DNA of 64,000 nt from Nocardioides piscis (lineage in GTDB: Bacteria > Actinomycetota > Actinomycetes > Propionibacteriales > Nocardioidaceae): positions 1,426,001 through 1,490,000 of the forward strand of contig NZ_CP049866.1 in NCBI RefSeq assembly GCF_011300215.1, given 5' to 3'. Positions 53,937-64,000 of this stretch are shown piece by piece. Under the pieces are notes generated by a model, which saw only the letters and a program-made list of their open reading frames with translations, did no database searches and had not been told where the DNA came from. A program made the position numbers and the translations under genes. Position 1 is the first letter of the stretch; every line of letters starts with the position of its first letter.

Positions 53937-55813
53937 CCTCTCAGGGAGGCGGTGACCTCGAACGAGGGCGAGTCCACAAGTGCGGGTCCACCCCAGCCGA
54001 TCGTCCCCTCGCCGACCTCGAACCAGTGCTCGGGCAGATCATCTGCCACGAAACCCGGAGGGAGCTGCACGGTCACGGCAATGGCCGAAGGGCGCACGAG
54101 ACCTTGGGGGTCGACGTCGAGGCGATAGGCCAAGCCGCCGTCGGTCACCTCGGCGGCGCGAGGGACGTCGTAGGAGAGGGCGAACGTGTGCTCGGCCTGC
54201 GGCTTGAAGTCGATCGTCCGCCGGACGTAGGGCCGTCCGTAGAAGTCGGCGACGGGCAGGTCGACCACCTGGCCGTCGACCCGAGCCACGACGTCCGTGG
54301 CACCCCGGGGCAGGAACTGCGCGACCGACAGGGAGGCGTAGCGGGTGGAGTAACCACTGCGCGGGTCGGGGCCCTTGAACGGATAAGGCGTGCTGTCGTT
54401 GTGGATCCGCGTGGCGACCCTGACCCGGGCGCTGCCGTCCACATCGAGGCGTACGTCGGAGGTGACGGTGCGGTTCTGCCAGTAGTCAGTCTTGCTGGGC
54501 ACCGCGTTCTGGGTGAAGACGCCGAGATAGTCGTGACGGGTGTCCGACAGCTCTCCGGTCAACCCGAGGTCGGAGAAGGCGCGCTGCCTGGCGGGGTCGC
54601 GCAGATAGACCGCGAAATGGCGCCCCTCTGCGGCTGCCTGCAGCGCCTGGAGCTTTTCCACGAACTTGCCGGTCGCGAACAGCCGGTCACGGAAGATCGG
54701 CACCAGAGCCTGGTTGATCTGATGGCGCCCGCGGTAGTCGGTCAGGTTGTCATAGCTGCCGATCAGGGTCTGCACGAAGTTGTCGGCCGTGATCTCGCCA
54801 TAGAAGGGGACGTCGAGCGGGCCGGTGAGCGCGACCAGGTCGCGCAGTGCCATCACGTCGATCGCGATCAGGCCGTCCATCTTCCTGCGACCCAGGCTGC
54901 CCCAGGCGCGCAGTGCCTCCTCGCCGGAGACGGACCAGTCCGGGGCGAACGTCGCCGTACCGATGCGAAGACGGCCCCGGTGGAAGGGGTTTCCCTTGAC
55001 CTTCTTCCAGTAGCGCGGCTGGAAGGCCTCTCCGTGGGTCGCGGTGTCCTGGGGTGTCCCCATCTCGATCCGGCCGTCCACCACCGACATCGGCGTGAAG
55101 GTGAGGGGGGTGCCGCCGGAGAAGAGCTGCTCGGCGGGGTTGAGGATGGCGATCAGGTAGTCCTGCCTGGACTCCGCGCCGAGCATCGCGGGGAGCGCGT
55201 CGACCAGGGGAGCGACGCGTTCCAGGCCGCGGGCCAGGGGGGCCAGACCATCGAGACCCTCGTCGCGCATCTCCCGGATCTGGCCGCCGATGAGGGGTGC
55301 GTCGCCCTCGACCGCCGTGAGCGAGGAATGCGCAGCCTGCACCCTGCTCTCGATGTCCTCGAAGGAGACGACCACCCTGTCCAGCGTTGCGAGGTCCACC
55401 CGGCCGTCTGTCACGAGATCGCCCTCGTCGCCGGTGAGCAGCGGATAGACGCGCAGACCTTCCTCGGCGATGGTCGTCAGGTCGTCGACAGAGTCGGTCA
55501 TCCTCACGGCGTCCGGCTGTGCCTGCCTCAGGACGGGCAGGTTGCGCCACATCGCGCCGAGCAGCCCGTGCCGGGTCGCGACGGCGCGGTCGGCGTGTGC
55601 CCGCGCGTCGGCGACGTGGTCGTCCGCCTCGTGCAGATCCTGGTCCTCCAGGGCCCGAGTGGCGTCCTCGAGCGCGGCCTGGGTCTGGTTGCCCTGCCAC
55701 CACGTCCACACGAGTGGACCGGCGATCATCAGGGCGAACAGGCACACGACGGCCAGCAGCAGGACGACCAGCCGGGTGCGGAGTCGTGAACCAGGCCCAG
55801 GCATGGGCGACAT
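53933..55813 (-). CDS. DUF4012 domain protein (tandem paralog)
   Basis: A 626-aa protein with the same layout: helix TRLVVLLLAVVCLFALMIAG, coiled region LEDATRALEDQDLHEADDHV, then YLIAILNPAEQLFSGGTPLT, KGNPFHRGRLRIGTATF and HDYLGVFTQNAVPSKTDYWQ. It clearly shares ancestry with its neighbour by tandem duplication. Start 55813 or 55804. Divergent from rmlA (45 nt apart). Confidence 0.85.
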
Positions 55814-55846
55814 GGTGCCAAACGCCAGCAAGCGGGCGGCGGGCAA

Positions 55847-55852
55847 TAGGGT
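55847..55852 (+). promoter_or_regulatory. -10 box (TAGGGT), leaderless rmlA transcript
   Basis: TAGGGT lies 6 nt before ATG 55859 in the 45-nt divergent gap. Confidence 0.5.
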
Positions 55853-55858
55853 GCGCGC

Positions 55859-56743
55859 ATGCGCGGAATCATTCTGGCCGGCGGCACGGGCTCGCGGTTG
55901 CACCCGATCACCCAGGGCATCAGCAAGCAGCTGGTCCCCGTCTATGACAAGCCGATGATCTACTACCCGCTCTCCACACTGATGCTGGCGGGGATCCGCG
56001 ACGTGCTGATCATCACGACCCCGCACGAGGCCGACGGTTTTCACCGGCTGCTCGGTGACGGGTCTCAGTTCGGCATGAGCATCACCTTCGCCGTGCAGGC
56101 CAGCCCCGACGGCCTGGCCCAGGCGTTCATCATCGGCGCCGACCACATCGGGAGCGAGCGCTCGGCCCTCGTCCTGGGCGACAACATCTTCTATGGCTCC
56201 GGATTGGGCACGACCCTGCTGCGCTTCTCCGAGCTCGAGGGGGCAGCGGTCTTCGGCTATCACGTCGCCGACCCCACCGCCTATGGCGTCGTCGAGTTCG
56301 ACGACAACGGTCGAGCGCTCTCGCTCGAGGAGAAGCCGGAGCACCCGAAGTCCCACTTCGCCGTGCCGGGGCTCTACTTCTATGACAACGACGTCATCCA
56401 ATATGCCCGCGAGCTGAAGCCCTCACCGCGAGGGGAGCTCGAGATCACCGACCTCAACCGGCGCTATCTCGAGCAGGGTCGCCTCCAGGTCGAGGTGCTG
56501 GCCCGCGGCACGGCCTGGCTCGACACCGGCACCTTCGACTCCCTCAACGACGCCAGCAACTTCGTCCGCACGATCGAGAGCCGCCAGGGCTTCAAGGTCG
56601 GCGCCCCAGAGGAGGTCGCCTGGCGGATGGGCTTCCTCAGCGACGACGAGCTTGCCGAGCGGGCGAGGCCGCTCGTCAAGAGCGGGTATGGCGCCTACCT
56701 CCTCGGACTGCTCGAGGAGAAGAGCGGCGGGTTGCCCTCCTAG
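55859..56743 (+). CDS. rmlA: Glucose-1-phosphate thymidylyltransferase RmlA
   Basis: A 294-aa nucleotidyltransferase: [20 protein letters not shown] (signature GGxGTRL variant), [32 protein letters not shown] and [13 protein letters not shown]. Makes dTDP-glucose, the first step to dTDP-L-rhamnose; RmlB and RmlCD are encoded at 49-52 kb. Probably leaderless. Confidence 0.96.
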   Translation: MRGIILAGGTGSRLHPITQGISKQLVPVYDKPMIYYPLSTLMLAGIRDVLIITTPHEADGFHRLLGDGSQFGMSITFAVQASPDGLAQAFIIGADHIGSERSALVLGDNIFYGSGLGTTLLRFSELEGAAVFGYHVADPTAYGVVEFDDNGRALSLEEKPEHPKSHFAVPGLYFYDNDVIQYARELKPSPRGELEITDLNRRYLEQGRLQVEVLARGTAWLDTGTFDSLNDASNFVRTIESRQGFKVGAPEEVAWRMGFLSDDELAERARPLVKSGYGAYLLGLLEEKSGGLPS

Positions 56744-58224
56744 TAGGCACCGTCGCGCTTGAGCACCGCCTGGACGGTGCGCGCCAGGATCACCAGGTCC
56801 TGGACCATCGACCAGTTGTCCACGTAGTAGAGGTCGAGCCGGATCGCCTCGTCCCAGGAGAGTCGAGACCTGCCCGACACCTGCCACAGCCCGGTCATGC
56901 CCGGGCGCACCCGAAGACGTCGATGCATGTGGTCGGAGTAGGCCATCACCTCAGCCGGCAGGGGTGGCCGGGGGCCGACGAGGCTCATGTCGCCACGTAG
57001 GACATTGATCAGCTGGGGCAGCTCATCGATGGAGAAGCGCCGCAGCCAAGCGCCCGGTGGGGTGACGCGGGGGTCGTCGACCATCTTGAACATGCCATGG
57101 GTGTGGCCGGTCTGCGTGTGCAGGGTCGGCAACCACTCCTCCGCGTCGAGGACCATGCTTCGGAGCTTGAGGCAGGAGAACTCGCGACCGTCCCGGCCGA
57201 CGCGCGTCTGGCGGAAGACGATCGGACCGTGGTCGTGGAGCCGGATCCGGATGGCGGCGAGGGCCAGCAGCGGCAAGAAGACGAGCAGCAGTGCGCTCGC
57301 GCCGCTCAGGTCGAAGGCGCGCTTGGCCCACCGGGTTGCGGCGATCGACCGGGGCGCATCGAGGTGGATGAGGGGAAGTCCTCCCACTGGCCGGATCCTG
57401 ACTCGTTCGCTGGACACGTCTGTCACGCTCGGCGCGACCACGACCTGGACGGCCAGCGGCTCCAGGTCCCACACGGCCTGCCTCAGGAAAGAGGGTTCTG
57501 CGAAGGCCCCGTCCGTGACGAAGAAGGTGTCGGCGTTGAGCTCGGCGCTGATGCGAGCGACGTCCTGGGGAATGCCGCGAACCGGCAGTCCGCTCGGGGT
57601 GTGGGTCGCAACGTCAGACTCCGGCGTCAGCACTCCCACCACGTCGTAGCCGAGCCAGGACTCGCGGGCCAGGACCCTGGCGATCTCGTCGATCTGCGTC
57701 GGGCCGCCGGCGATCAGCACCCGGTGGCACAACAGTCGACGTCGGCGTACGGCCTTGAGGACCGAGCGAAGGGCGTAGCGCCCGATCACCAGCAGCGGTA
57801 CGCCGGCGACGAACATCAGGAAGTAGAGGCCTCGGGAGAACTCGAACTTCGTGAGGTAGAAGCCGATGCCCACCGCTCCAGCAGTGAGGAGGGAGGCGTG
57901 AGCAACGCGCTTGTATTCATCGGTGCCGGCGCCGAAGATCTCTCGTCGGTAGGCGCCGGTCGCAGTGATGAGCAGCAGCCACAACGCGACGATCGGCACG
58001 ATGACGGTCCACTCATAGCTGTCGGAGACAAGCGGCTGACCGAATTCGGAGAGCGCGGTCCGGAGCCGGACTCCGATCACCACGGCCAGGGTCACGGCGG
58101 CCGCGTCGGTCACGACCGCCGCGCTCGGAATCGCCAGCAACCCGCGCCGGCGAGCGAGGTCGGTCGACCACACTGGGACTCGCTTCCTGGCGGCGCTCCC
58201 CGACCTCATCGGCCGACCCAACAC
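56740..58224 (-). CDS. Initiating sugar transferase, WcaJ/WbaP-like (polyprenyl glycosylphosphotransferase)
   Basis: A 494-aa (or 489) protein: N-terminal helices ([27 protein letters not shown] and others), a Rossmann-like middle ([19 protein letters not shown]), helix [17 protein letters not shown], then the catalytic core [40 protein letters not shown] and [20 protein letters not shown]. It loads hexose-1-phosphate onto undecaprenyl phosphate, a second initiating enzyme besides 12960. Starts GTG 58224 or ATG 58209. Last gene of the gmd operon. Confidence 0.9.
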   Translation of the reverse strand: MLGRPMRSGSAARKRVPVWSTDLARRRGLLAIPSAAVVTDAAAVTLAVVIGVRLRTALSEFGQPLVSDSYEWTVIVPIVALWLLLITATGAYRREIFGAGTDEYKRVAHASLLTAGAVGIGFYLTKFEFSRGLYFLMFVAGVPLLVIGRYALRSVLKAVRRRRLLCHRVLIAGGPTQIDEIARVLARESWLGYDVVGVLTPESDVATHTPSGLPVRGIPQDVARISAELNADTFFVTDGAFAEPSFLRQAVWDLEPLAVQVVVAPSVTDVSSERVRIRPVGGLPLIHLDAPRSIAATRWAKRAFDLSGASALLLVFLPLLALAAIRIRLHDHGPIVFRQTRVGRDGREFSCLKLRSMVLDAEEWLPTLHTQTGHTHGMFKMVDDPRVTPPGAWLRRFSIDELPQLINVLRGDMSLVGPRPPLPAEVMAYSDHMHRRLRVRPGMTGLWQVSGRSRLSWDEAIRLDLYYVDNWSMVQDLVILARTVQAVLKRDGAY

Positions 58225-58228
58225 CGTC

Positions 58229-59157
58229 TCACTGCTCGGCGTCCACCATGCGGATCACGATCTCATCGAACTGCATCGAGGGGCGCCACCCCAGTCTCTC
58301 GCGTGCCCGCGTCGCGTCACCGCGCAGCTCCGTCGCATCGGCCGGTCGGGTCAGCCCCGGGTCGCTCCTGACGAGCCCCTCCCAGTCCTCGATCCCGGCG
58401 TGGCGGAAGGCCGCGGCGACGAAGTCGCGCACCGAGTGGGCGACCCCCGTCGCGATCACGAAGTCCTGGGGCTCGTCGGCGCGGGCCGCGAGGAGCATCG
58501 CCTCGACGTAGTCGGGCGCCCAGCCCCAGTCGCGCCGGGCCGACAGGTTGCCGAGCACCAGCTCGTCCGCGCGTCCCTGGGCGATCGCGGCGACGCCGGC
58601 AGTGATCTTGCGCGTGACGAACCGCTCGGGCCGTCGGGGCGACTCGTGGTTGTAGAGCACGAGGCTCGACGCGTGCAGGCCACGCCGGCGCTGGACGGCG
58701 ACCGACAGGTGGGCGTAGGCCTTCGCGGCGCCATACGGATTGGTGGGGGCGACGGGGGTGTCCTCGTCCTGGGGGCTGGTCGCAGGCTCCCCGAAGATCT
58801 CGGCGCTCGAGGCCTGGACGAAGCGGACGTGCTCGCCGACCTGTCGCGCCGACTCCAGCAGCGCGACGGCGGCGAAGCCGTTGACCCGGCTGACGAGGTC
58901 GGGCTCCGACCACGACTGCGCGACCGAGCTGATCGCCGCCAGGTTGTAGATCTCGTCGGGGGCCAGGTCGACGACCAGCCTCCGGGTGGCCTCGACGTCA
59001 GCGAGGTCGCCGAGGTGCAGGATCACCTCGCTGGGGCAGTACGGCGGTCGCCGCCCCTCGTCCAGGACCAGCGCGTGCACCTCGACACCGTCGGCGACGA
59101 GCCGCTCGGCGAGATAGCTGCCGTCCTGGCCGCCAACCCCCGTGATGAGCGCTCGGG

Positions 59158-59161
<4 letters not shown>
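58229..59161 (-). CDS. GDP-mannose-dehydratase-like SDR, probable 4-keto reductase (RMD-like)
   Basis: A 310-aa [60 protein letters not shown] (YxxxK), [18 protein letters not shown]. It resembles Gmd throughout, but as the partner behind gmd it probably reduces GDP-4-keto-6-deoxy-mannose, giving GDP-6-deoxy sugar such as D-rhamnose. The reaction is inferred. Overlaps gmd by 4 nt. Confidence 0.82.
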
Positions 59162-60138
<977 letters not shown>

Positions 60139-60166
60139 GGTGCTCAGTGTGGCAGGCCACGGCCCG

Positions 60167-60172
60167 TAGGCT
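60167..60172 (+). promoter_or_regulatory. -10 box (TAGGCT) before galE
   Basis: TAGGCT 8 nt before ATG 60181, in the 42-nt divergent gap with gmd; consistent with a leaderless or nearly leaderless mRNA. Confidence 0.45.
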
Positions 60173-60180
60173 CACCCACC

Positions 60181-61194
60181 ATGAAGATCCTCGTCAGTGG
60201 CGGCGCCGGCTACATCGGGTCCCACACCGTCATCCAGCTCCTCGACTCCGGCCACGACGTCGTGATCGTCGACAACTTCAGCAACTCCCACCCGACGGTG
60301 CTCGGGCGGCTCGAGGCGCTGACCGGGACGGCCGTCCCGCTGCACGCCTTCGACCTGTGTGACCACGACAAGACCGAGGCCCTGTTCGCGGCCGAGGACT
60401 TCGACGCGGTGATCCACTTCGCCGGCTTCAAGGCCGTCGGCGAGAGCGTCGCGAAGCCGCTCGACTACTACGAGAACAACCTCGGCTCCACCTTCTCCCT
60501 CGTGCGGGCCATGCAGAAGAACGACGTGTCCAAGCTCGTCTTCTCCTCCAGCGCCACCGTCTATGGCGAGGAGCAGGCGGGGGCCACGGAGGACCAGCGC
60601 ACCTATGCGACCAACCCCTATGGCTGGACCAAGGTGATGCAGGAGCAGATCCTCAGCGACGTCGCCAGGGCGGCCCCGCACCTGCGGGTGGCCCTGCTGC
60701 GCTACTTCAACCCCGTCGGGGCGCACCCGTCGGGCACCATCGGCGAGGACCCCTCGGGGATCCCCAACAACCTGATGCCCTTCATCGCCCAGGTCGCGGT
60801 CGGCAAGCGCGAGAGGCTCAGCGTCTTCGGCGACGACTACGACACCGTCGACGGCACCGGGGTCCGCGACTACATCCACGTCGAGGACCTCGCCGCCGGA
60901 CACGTCGCGGCGCTCGAACAGCTCACCCGCACCCACGAGCCGGTCAGCGTGTGGAACCTCGGGTCGGGGCGCGGCACCAGCGTGCTCGAGCTGCTGCACG
61001 CGTTCGAGAAGGCCGTCGGCCACGAGCTGCCCTACGAGGTCGTCGCCCGGCGCTCCGGCGACGTCGCGACCTCGTTCGCCGACCCGTCGAAGGCCAACGT
61101 CGAGCTCGGCTGGAGCACCCGCCGGTCCGTCGAGGAGATGTGCGCCGACACCTGGCGCTGGCAGTCGCAGAACCCGGAGGGCTTCAAGGCCTGA
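60181..61194 (+). CDS. galE: UDP-glucose 4-epimerase GalE
   Basis: A 337-aa SDR: ILVSGGAGYIGSHTVIQLLD, VIHFAGFKAVGESVAKPLDY, SSSATVYGEEQ, NPYGWTKVMQEQIL (YxxxK), RYFNPVGAHPSGTIGEDP and GTGVRDYIHVEDLAAGH. Interconverts UDP-glucose and UDP-galactose. The long frame starting at 59323 is the mirror of gmd and is not part of it. Confidence 0.95.
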   Translation: MKILVSGGAGYIGSHTVIQLLDSGHDVVIVDNFSNSHPTVLGRLEALTGTAVPLHAFDLCDHDKTEALFAAEDFDAVIHFAGFKAVGESVAKPLDYYENNLGSTFSLVRAMQKNDVSKLVFSSSATVYGEEQAGATEDQRTYATNPYGWTKVMQEQILSDVARAAPHLRVALLRYFNPVGAHPSGTIGEDPSGIPNNLMPFIAQVAVGKRERLSVFGDDYDTVDGTGVRDYIHVEDLAAGHVAALEQLTRTHEPVSVWNLGSGRGTSVLELLHAFEKAVGHELPYEVVARRSGDVATSFADPSKANVELGWSTRRSVEEMCADTWRWQSQNPEGFKA

Positions 61195-61233
61195 CCGGCC
61201 TGATGGCTCGACGGTACGGGCTGCGGCGCGTGC

Positions 61234-62463
61234 TCAGGTCACGAGCAGCCGCTTGGCGAAGCGGGACTCGCGCCACTCCTCGGTCTCCAGGACGTCGGCC
61301 AGCGTCGCGACGGCGTCCCACACATCGACGTACGAGGTGTAGAGGGGGGTGAACCCGAACCGGATGAGGTCGGGCGCGCGGAAGTCGCCGATCACCCCAC
61401 GCGCGATCAGCGCCTGCATCACGGCATAGCCGTCCTCGTGACGCAGGGAGACCTGGCTGCCGCGGACGGCGTGGTCGCGGGGGGTGGCCACCTCGACCCG
61501 GCCGCCGAGCCGGCTGTCGACCAGGTCGATGAAGAGGTCGGTCAGCGCCAGGCTCTTGGTGCGCAGGGCCGTCAGGTCGACGCGGTCCCACAGGTCGAGG
61601 CTCGCCTCGAGGCCGGCATAGCTGAGCAGCGGGGGCGTGCCCACCAGGAAGCGGGAGATGCCGGCGGCAGGTTCGTAGGTGCCGGTGAACTCGAACGGGC
61701 GGGCGTGCCCGTGCCAGCCGGACAGCGGCTGGGTCGCCTCGTGGTGCCGGGTCGCGGCATGGATGAACGCCGGTGAGCCGGGCCCGCCGTTGATGTACTT
61801 GTAGGTGCAGCCGACCGCGAAGTCGGCGCCACAGCCGTCGAGGTCGATCGGCAGAGCACCGGCGCTGTGGCACAGGTCCCAGACGATCAGCGCGCCGGCG
61901 GCGTGCACCTGCTCGGTGACGGCGGCCATGTCATACATCCGACCGGTGCGGTAGTCGACGTGGGTGAGCAGCACCACCGCGACCCGCTCGTCGAGCACCT
62001 CGGCCAGGCTCGGGCCGTCGACCGAGATCAGTCGGTGCTCGTGGTCTCCTGCGAGTCCCTGGGTGATGTAGAGGTCGGTGGGGAAGTTGTCGCGGTCACC
62101 GACGATGACGTCACGGTCGGGTCGGAGCGAGAGGGCAGCACTCAGTGCCTTGAAGACGTTGACCGACGTGCTGTCGCAGACCACGACCGTCCCCGGCTCG
62201 GCGCCGATGAGGCCACCCACCCGGTCGCCGAGGGTCCGTGGCTTGTCGAACCAGCCGGCGTCGTTCCAGCTCCTGATCAGGCCCTGGCCCCATTCCTGCG
62301 TGACGACGTGCGCCACCCGTTCGGCCGTATGGCGGGGCAACGCCCCCAGCGAGTTGCCGTCGAGGTAGATCAGGCCGTCGGGCAGGACGAACTCGTCGCG
62401 GAAGGGGCGCAGGGGGTCGTGCGCGTCGCGGGTCTCGCACGCGTCACGGGTCGGGTCGGGCAT
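61234..62463 (-). CDS. kynU: Kynureninase
   Basis: A 409-aa PLP enzyme: LIYLDGNSLGALPRHTAERV, VCDSTSVNVFKALSAAL, THVDYRTGRMYDMAAV, WDLCHSAGALPIDLDG and VGCTYKYINGGPGSPAFIH with the cofactor Lys in YKYINGG. Cleaves kynurenine or 3-hydroxykynurenine to anthranilates and alanine. No other tryptophan catabolic gene is in the window. ATG 62463; upstream frame is a mirror of the hydrolase. Confidence 0.93.
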   Translation of the reverse strand: MPDPTRDACETRDAHDPLRPFRDEFVLPDGLIYLDGNSLGALPRHTAERVAHVVTQEWGQGLIRSWNDAGWFDKPRTLGDRVGGLIGAEPGTVVVCDSTSVNVFKALSAALSLRPDRDVIVGDRDNFPTDLYITQGLAGDHEHRLISVDGPSLAEVLDERVAVVLLTHVDYRTGRMYDMAAVTEQVHAAGALIVWDLCHSAGALPIDLDGCGADFAVGCTYKYINGGPGSPAFIHAATRHHEATQPLSGWHGHARPFEFTGTYEPAAGISRFLVGTPPLLSYAGLEASLDLWDRVDLTALRTKSLALTDLFIDLVDSRLGGRVEVATPRDHAVRGSQVSLRHEDGYAVMQALIARGVIGDFRAPDLIRFGFTPLYTSYVDVWDAVATLADVLETEEWRESRFAKRLLVT

Positions 62464-62484
62464 GCCCGCAGAGTACGACGCACC

Positions 62485-62490
62485 TAGATT
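62485..62490 (+). promoter_or_regulatory. -10 box (TAGATT), leaderless hydrolase transcript
   Basis: TAGATT ends 6 nt before ATG 62497, which selects 62497 over GTG 62491 as start. Confidence 0.5.
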
Positions 62491-62496
62491 GTGCCC

Positions 62497-63429
62497 ATGC
62501 CACTGGACCCCCAGCTCAAGGACATGCTCGACTTCATCGCTGTTACAGGCCACCCGCCGATCGACCAGGGCAGCCCCGAGGAGGGGCGCCGGGCCATGCG
62601 GGCGATGTCGGTCGACCTGGTCAAGCCCGAGGACGTCGTGCCGGTGGGGTCGGTCACGCCCATGGCCGTGCCCGGCGGCGCGGGCGAGCGCGATGCCCGG
62701 CTCTACAAGCCCGAGGGTGAGGGGCCGTGGGACACGCTGGTCTTCCTGCACGGCGGCGGCTTCGTCGTCGGCGACCTCGACACCCACGACCAGACCTGCA
62801 GGCGGCTGTGCCGTGACGCCGAGATCGCGGTCCTGAGCGTCGACTACCGCCTGGCCCCCGAGGACCCGTTCCCGGCCGGGCTCGAGGACGCGCTGGCGGC
62901 GACCGAATGGGCAGCGGCCCACCTGGCCGACCTCGGCGGCGGGGAGCGGCTGGCGATCGGCGGCGACAGCGCCGGCGGCAACCTGTCGGCGGTCGTGGCC
63001 CAGCACCTGGGCGACGTCCTGGCCGCTCAGCTCCTGATCTATCCCGCCACCGACGGCCTCGGTGACTATCCGTCCAAGGTCGACAACGCCGAGGGCTACT
63101 TCCTCACCGCAGCGATGATGGAGTGGTTCAGCGGCCACTACGTGCCGGCCGACGCCGACCCCGAGACCGATCTCGCGCGGCTCGCACCCCTCCACGGTGA
63201 CGTCTCGGACGTCGCCCCCGCGCTGGTGGCGACTGCCGAGTTCGACCCGCTGCGCGACGAGGGCGAGGCCTACGCCGAGGCGCTGCGCGCCGCGGGGGTG
63301 CACGTCGACCAGGTCCGCTACGACGGGATGATCCACGGCTTCTGCGACATGGTGTCCTTCAGCTCGGCCGCGGCCGACGCGGTCAGCGACCTGAATGTCC
63401 GCTTCCGGTCACTGATGGCCGAGCGCTAG
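62497..63429 (+). CDS. Alpha/beta hydrolase, hormone-sensitive-lipase family
   Basis: A 310-aa protein: oxyanion-hole motif FLHGGGFVVGD, VDYRLAPEDPFPAGLEDALA, nucleophile elbow GGDSAGGNLSA (Ser), acid in FDPLRDEG and catalytic His in GMIHGF. Probable carboxylesterase; substrate unknown. It converges on the DHPS-like gene with a 4-nt overlap. Confidence 0.9.
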   Translation: MPLDPQLKDMLDFIAVTGHPPIDQGSPEEGRRAMRAMSVDLVKPEDVVPVGSVTPMAVPGGAGERDARLYKPEGEGPWDTLVFLHGGGFVVGDLDTHDQTCRRLCRDAEIAVLSVDYRLAPEDPFPAGLEDALAATEWAAAHLADLGGGERLAIGGDSAGGNLSAVVAQHLGDVLAAQLLIYPATDGLGDYPSKVDNAEGYFLTAAMMEWFSGHYVPADADPETDLARLAPLHGDVSDVAPALVATAEFDPLRDEGEAYAEALRAAGVHVDQVRYDGMIHGFCDMVSFSSAAADAVSDLNVRFRSLMAER

Positions 63430-64000
63430 CGCACCTCGAGCAGCTCGAGCGCGTTGAGGACCGTGCGCAGGTGGGGGACCTCGTGGACGCGCAGCAGGTG
63501 AGCGCCACCGAGGACGGCGAGGACGGCAAAGAAGCCCTCGGCCTTGCGGAACTCGTCGCCGAAGATGTCATAGCTGTGCGGCAGCACGTTGCAGACGGGC
63601 GCCCCCAGGGGCCGGAGCCGGAAGGTCTGGGCCAGCACCCTGGTCTGGTGGCGGACGCGGACCATCGGGTCGACGAGGTTGCCGTAGAAGAAGCCCATCC
63701 CGGGGTCGATGACGACACGGTCGACCCCCAGCGACCGGGCGCGCTCGAGCCGCGCGCCGAAGTGGTCGAGCAGGACCGGGACCGGGTCGGCGTCGGGGGA
63801 GACGTCGGAGACCTCGCGGACGTTGGCCGTCTCGCCGAAGCACATCACGACGGCGGCGTCGTGCTCGGCCGCCAGGGTCAGCATCTCGTCCTCGTGCTCG
63901 CGCCCGGTCATGTTGAGCACGCGCGCCCCAGCGGCGAGGCACGCCTTCACGACCCGCGGCTCATAGGTCTCGACCGACACCACCGCGTGCTCGACCAGGC
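63426..64000 (-). CDS. Dihydropteroate-synthase-like protein, 5' end cut by window edge
   Basis: The frame is open to the window end, so the N-terminus is missing. Visible are AVVSVETYEPRVVKACLAAG, VLNMTGREHEDEML, VMCFGETANVREV, RVVIDPGMGFFYGNLV and ending LLRVHEVPHLRTVLNALELL. DxGxGF and the LRVHEV end fit a pterin-binding TIM barrel. Sequence is off the usual FolP pattern (CFGETANVREV), so it may be a DHPS homolog of other function. Confidence 0.78.
   Translation of the reverse strand, partial: LVEHAVVSVETYEPRVVKACLAAGARVLNMTGREHEDEMLTLAAEHDAAVVMCFGETANVREVSDVSPDADPVPVLLDHFGARLERARSLGVDRVVIDPGMGFFYGNLVDPMVRVRHQTRVLAQTFRLRPLGAPVCNVLPHSYDIFGDEFRKAEGFFAVLAVLGGAHLLRVHEVPHLRTVLNALELLEVR

Overview
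The window looks like a chromosome segment of a high-GC actinobacterium, most likely of the Nocardioides type. Supporting signs are GC-rich codon use, GTG starts, chains of ATGA/GTGA/TGATG overlaps, several probably leaderless genes (TANNNT box 6-8 nt before the ATG), an SseA/DUF1416 pair behind a cysteine leader peptide, and an HTH regulator-hbhA-DUF2516 block matching Rv0474-Rv0476 of Mycobacterium tuberculosis. No rRNA, tRNA or CRISPR array was seen. The dominant theme is cell-surface polysaccharide synthesis with sulfur assimilation interleaved.

Layout. 0-4 kb: partial methyltransferase, cysteine-type leader peptide, sseA, DUF1416, thioredoxin, DUF4395, small ORF, DUF2510 membrane protein. 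4.3-9.9 kb: secreted GH16 hydrolase, Wzc-type tyrosine kinase (frameshifted), Tat-exported protein, and a PqqD-like/nucleotidyltransferase gene coupled to an HprK-like kinase (frameshifted). 10-21.9 kb: one compact polysaccharide operon (membrane 4,6-dehydratase, aminotransferase, phosphoglycosyl transferase, GT4, ATP-grasp, HAD, the CapE/CapF/CapG route to UDP-L-FucNAc, GT4, methyltransferase). 22-33.5 kb: a more A/T-rich, IS-riddled accessory zone with an intact IS21-family and an intact IS3-family element, relics of others, and an epimerase, a glycosyltransferase, a ligase/polymerase, a Wzx-like flippase, a polysaccharide deacetylase and a GNAT. 34-46 kb: cysN-cysD, a second tyrosine kinase/CapD-like/GH16 module, a BKACE enzyme, a DUF559 protein, a TSUP exporter and a three-part gene (Sat-like, APS kinase, low-MW tyrosine phosphatase). 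46-49 kb: asparaginase, VanZ, HTH-hbhA, DUF2516, cupin. 49-61 kb: rhamnose genes rmlCD (fused), rmlB and rmlA, two DUF4012 proteins, an initiating sugar transferase, gmd and a partner reductase, galE. 61-64 kb: kynureninase, alpha/beta hydrolase, partial dihydropteroate-synthase-like gene.

Working together: the operon and the accessory zone supply activated sugars, lipid-linked assembly, flipping and polymerisation. The two BY-kinases would control chain length, and the phosphatase fused to APS kinase is a candidate partner for them.

Two cross-window signals matter most. (1) Seven genes each carry one apparent missing base, six of them in a G5 run of the given strand where the protein family needs six; undercalled homopolymers are the simplest explanation. 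(2) A palindromic repeat with covarying stems lies at five places, four of them inside or at the end of coding sequences, and has been tandemly amplified twice in multiples of three bases.
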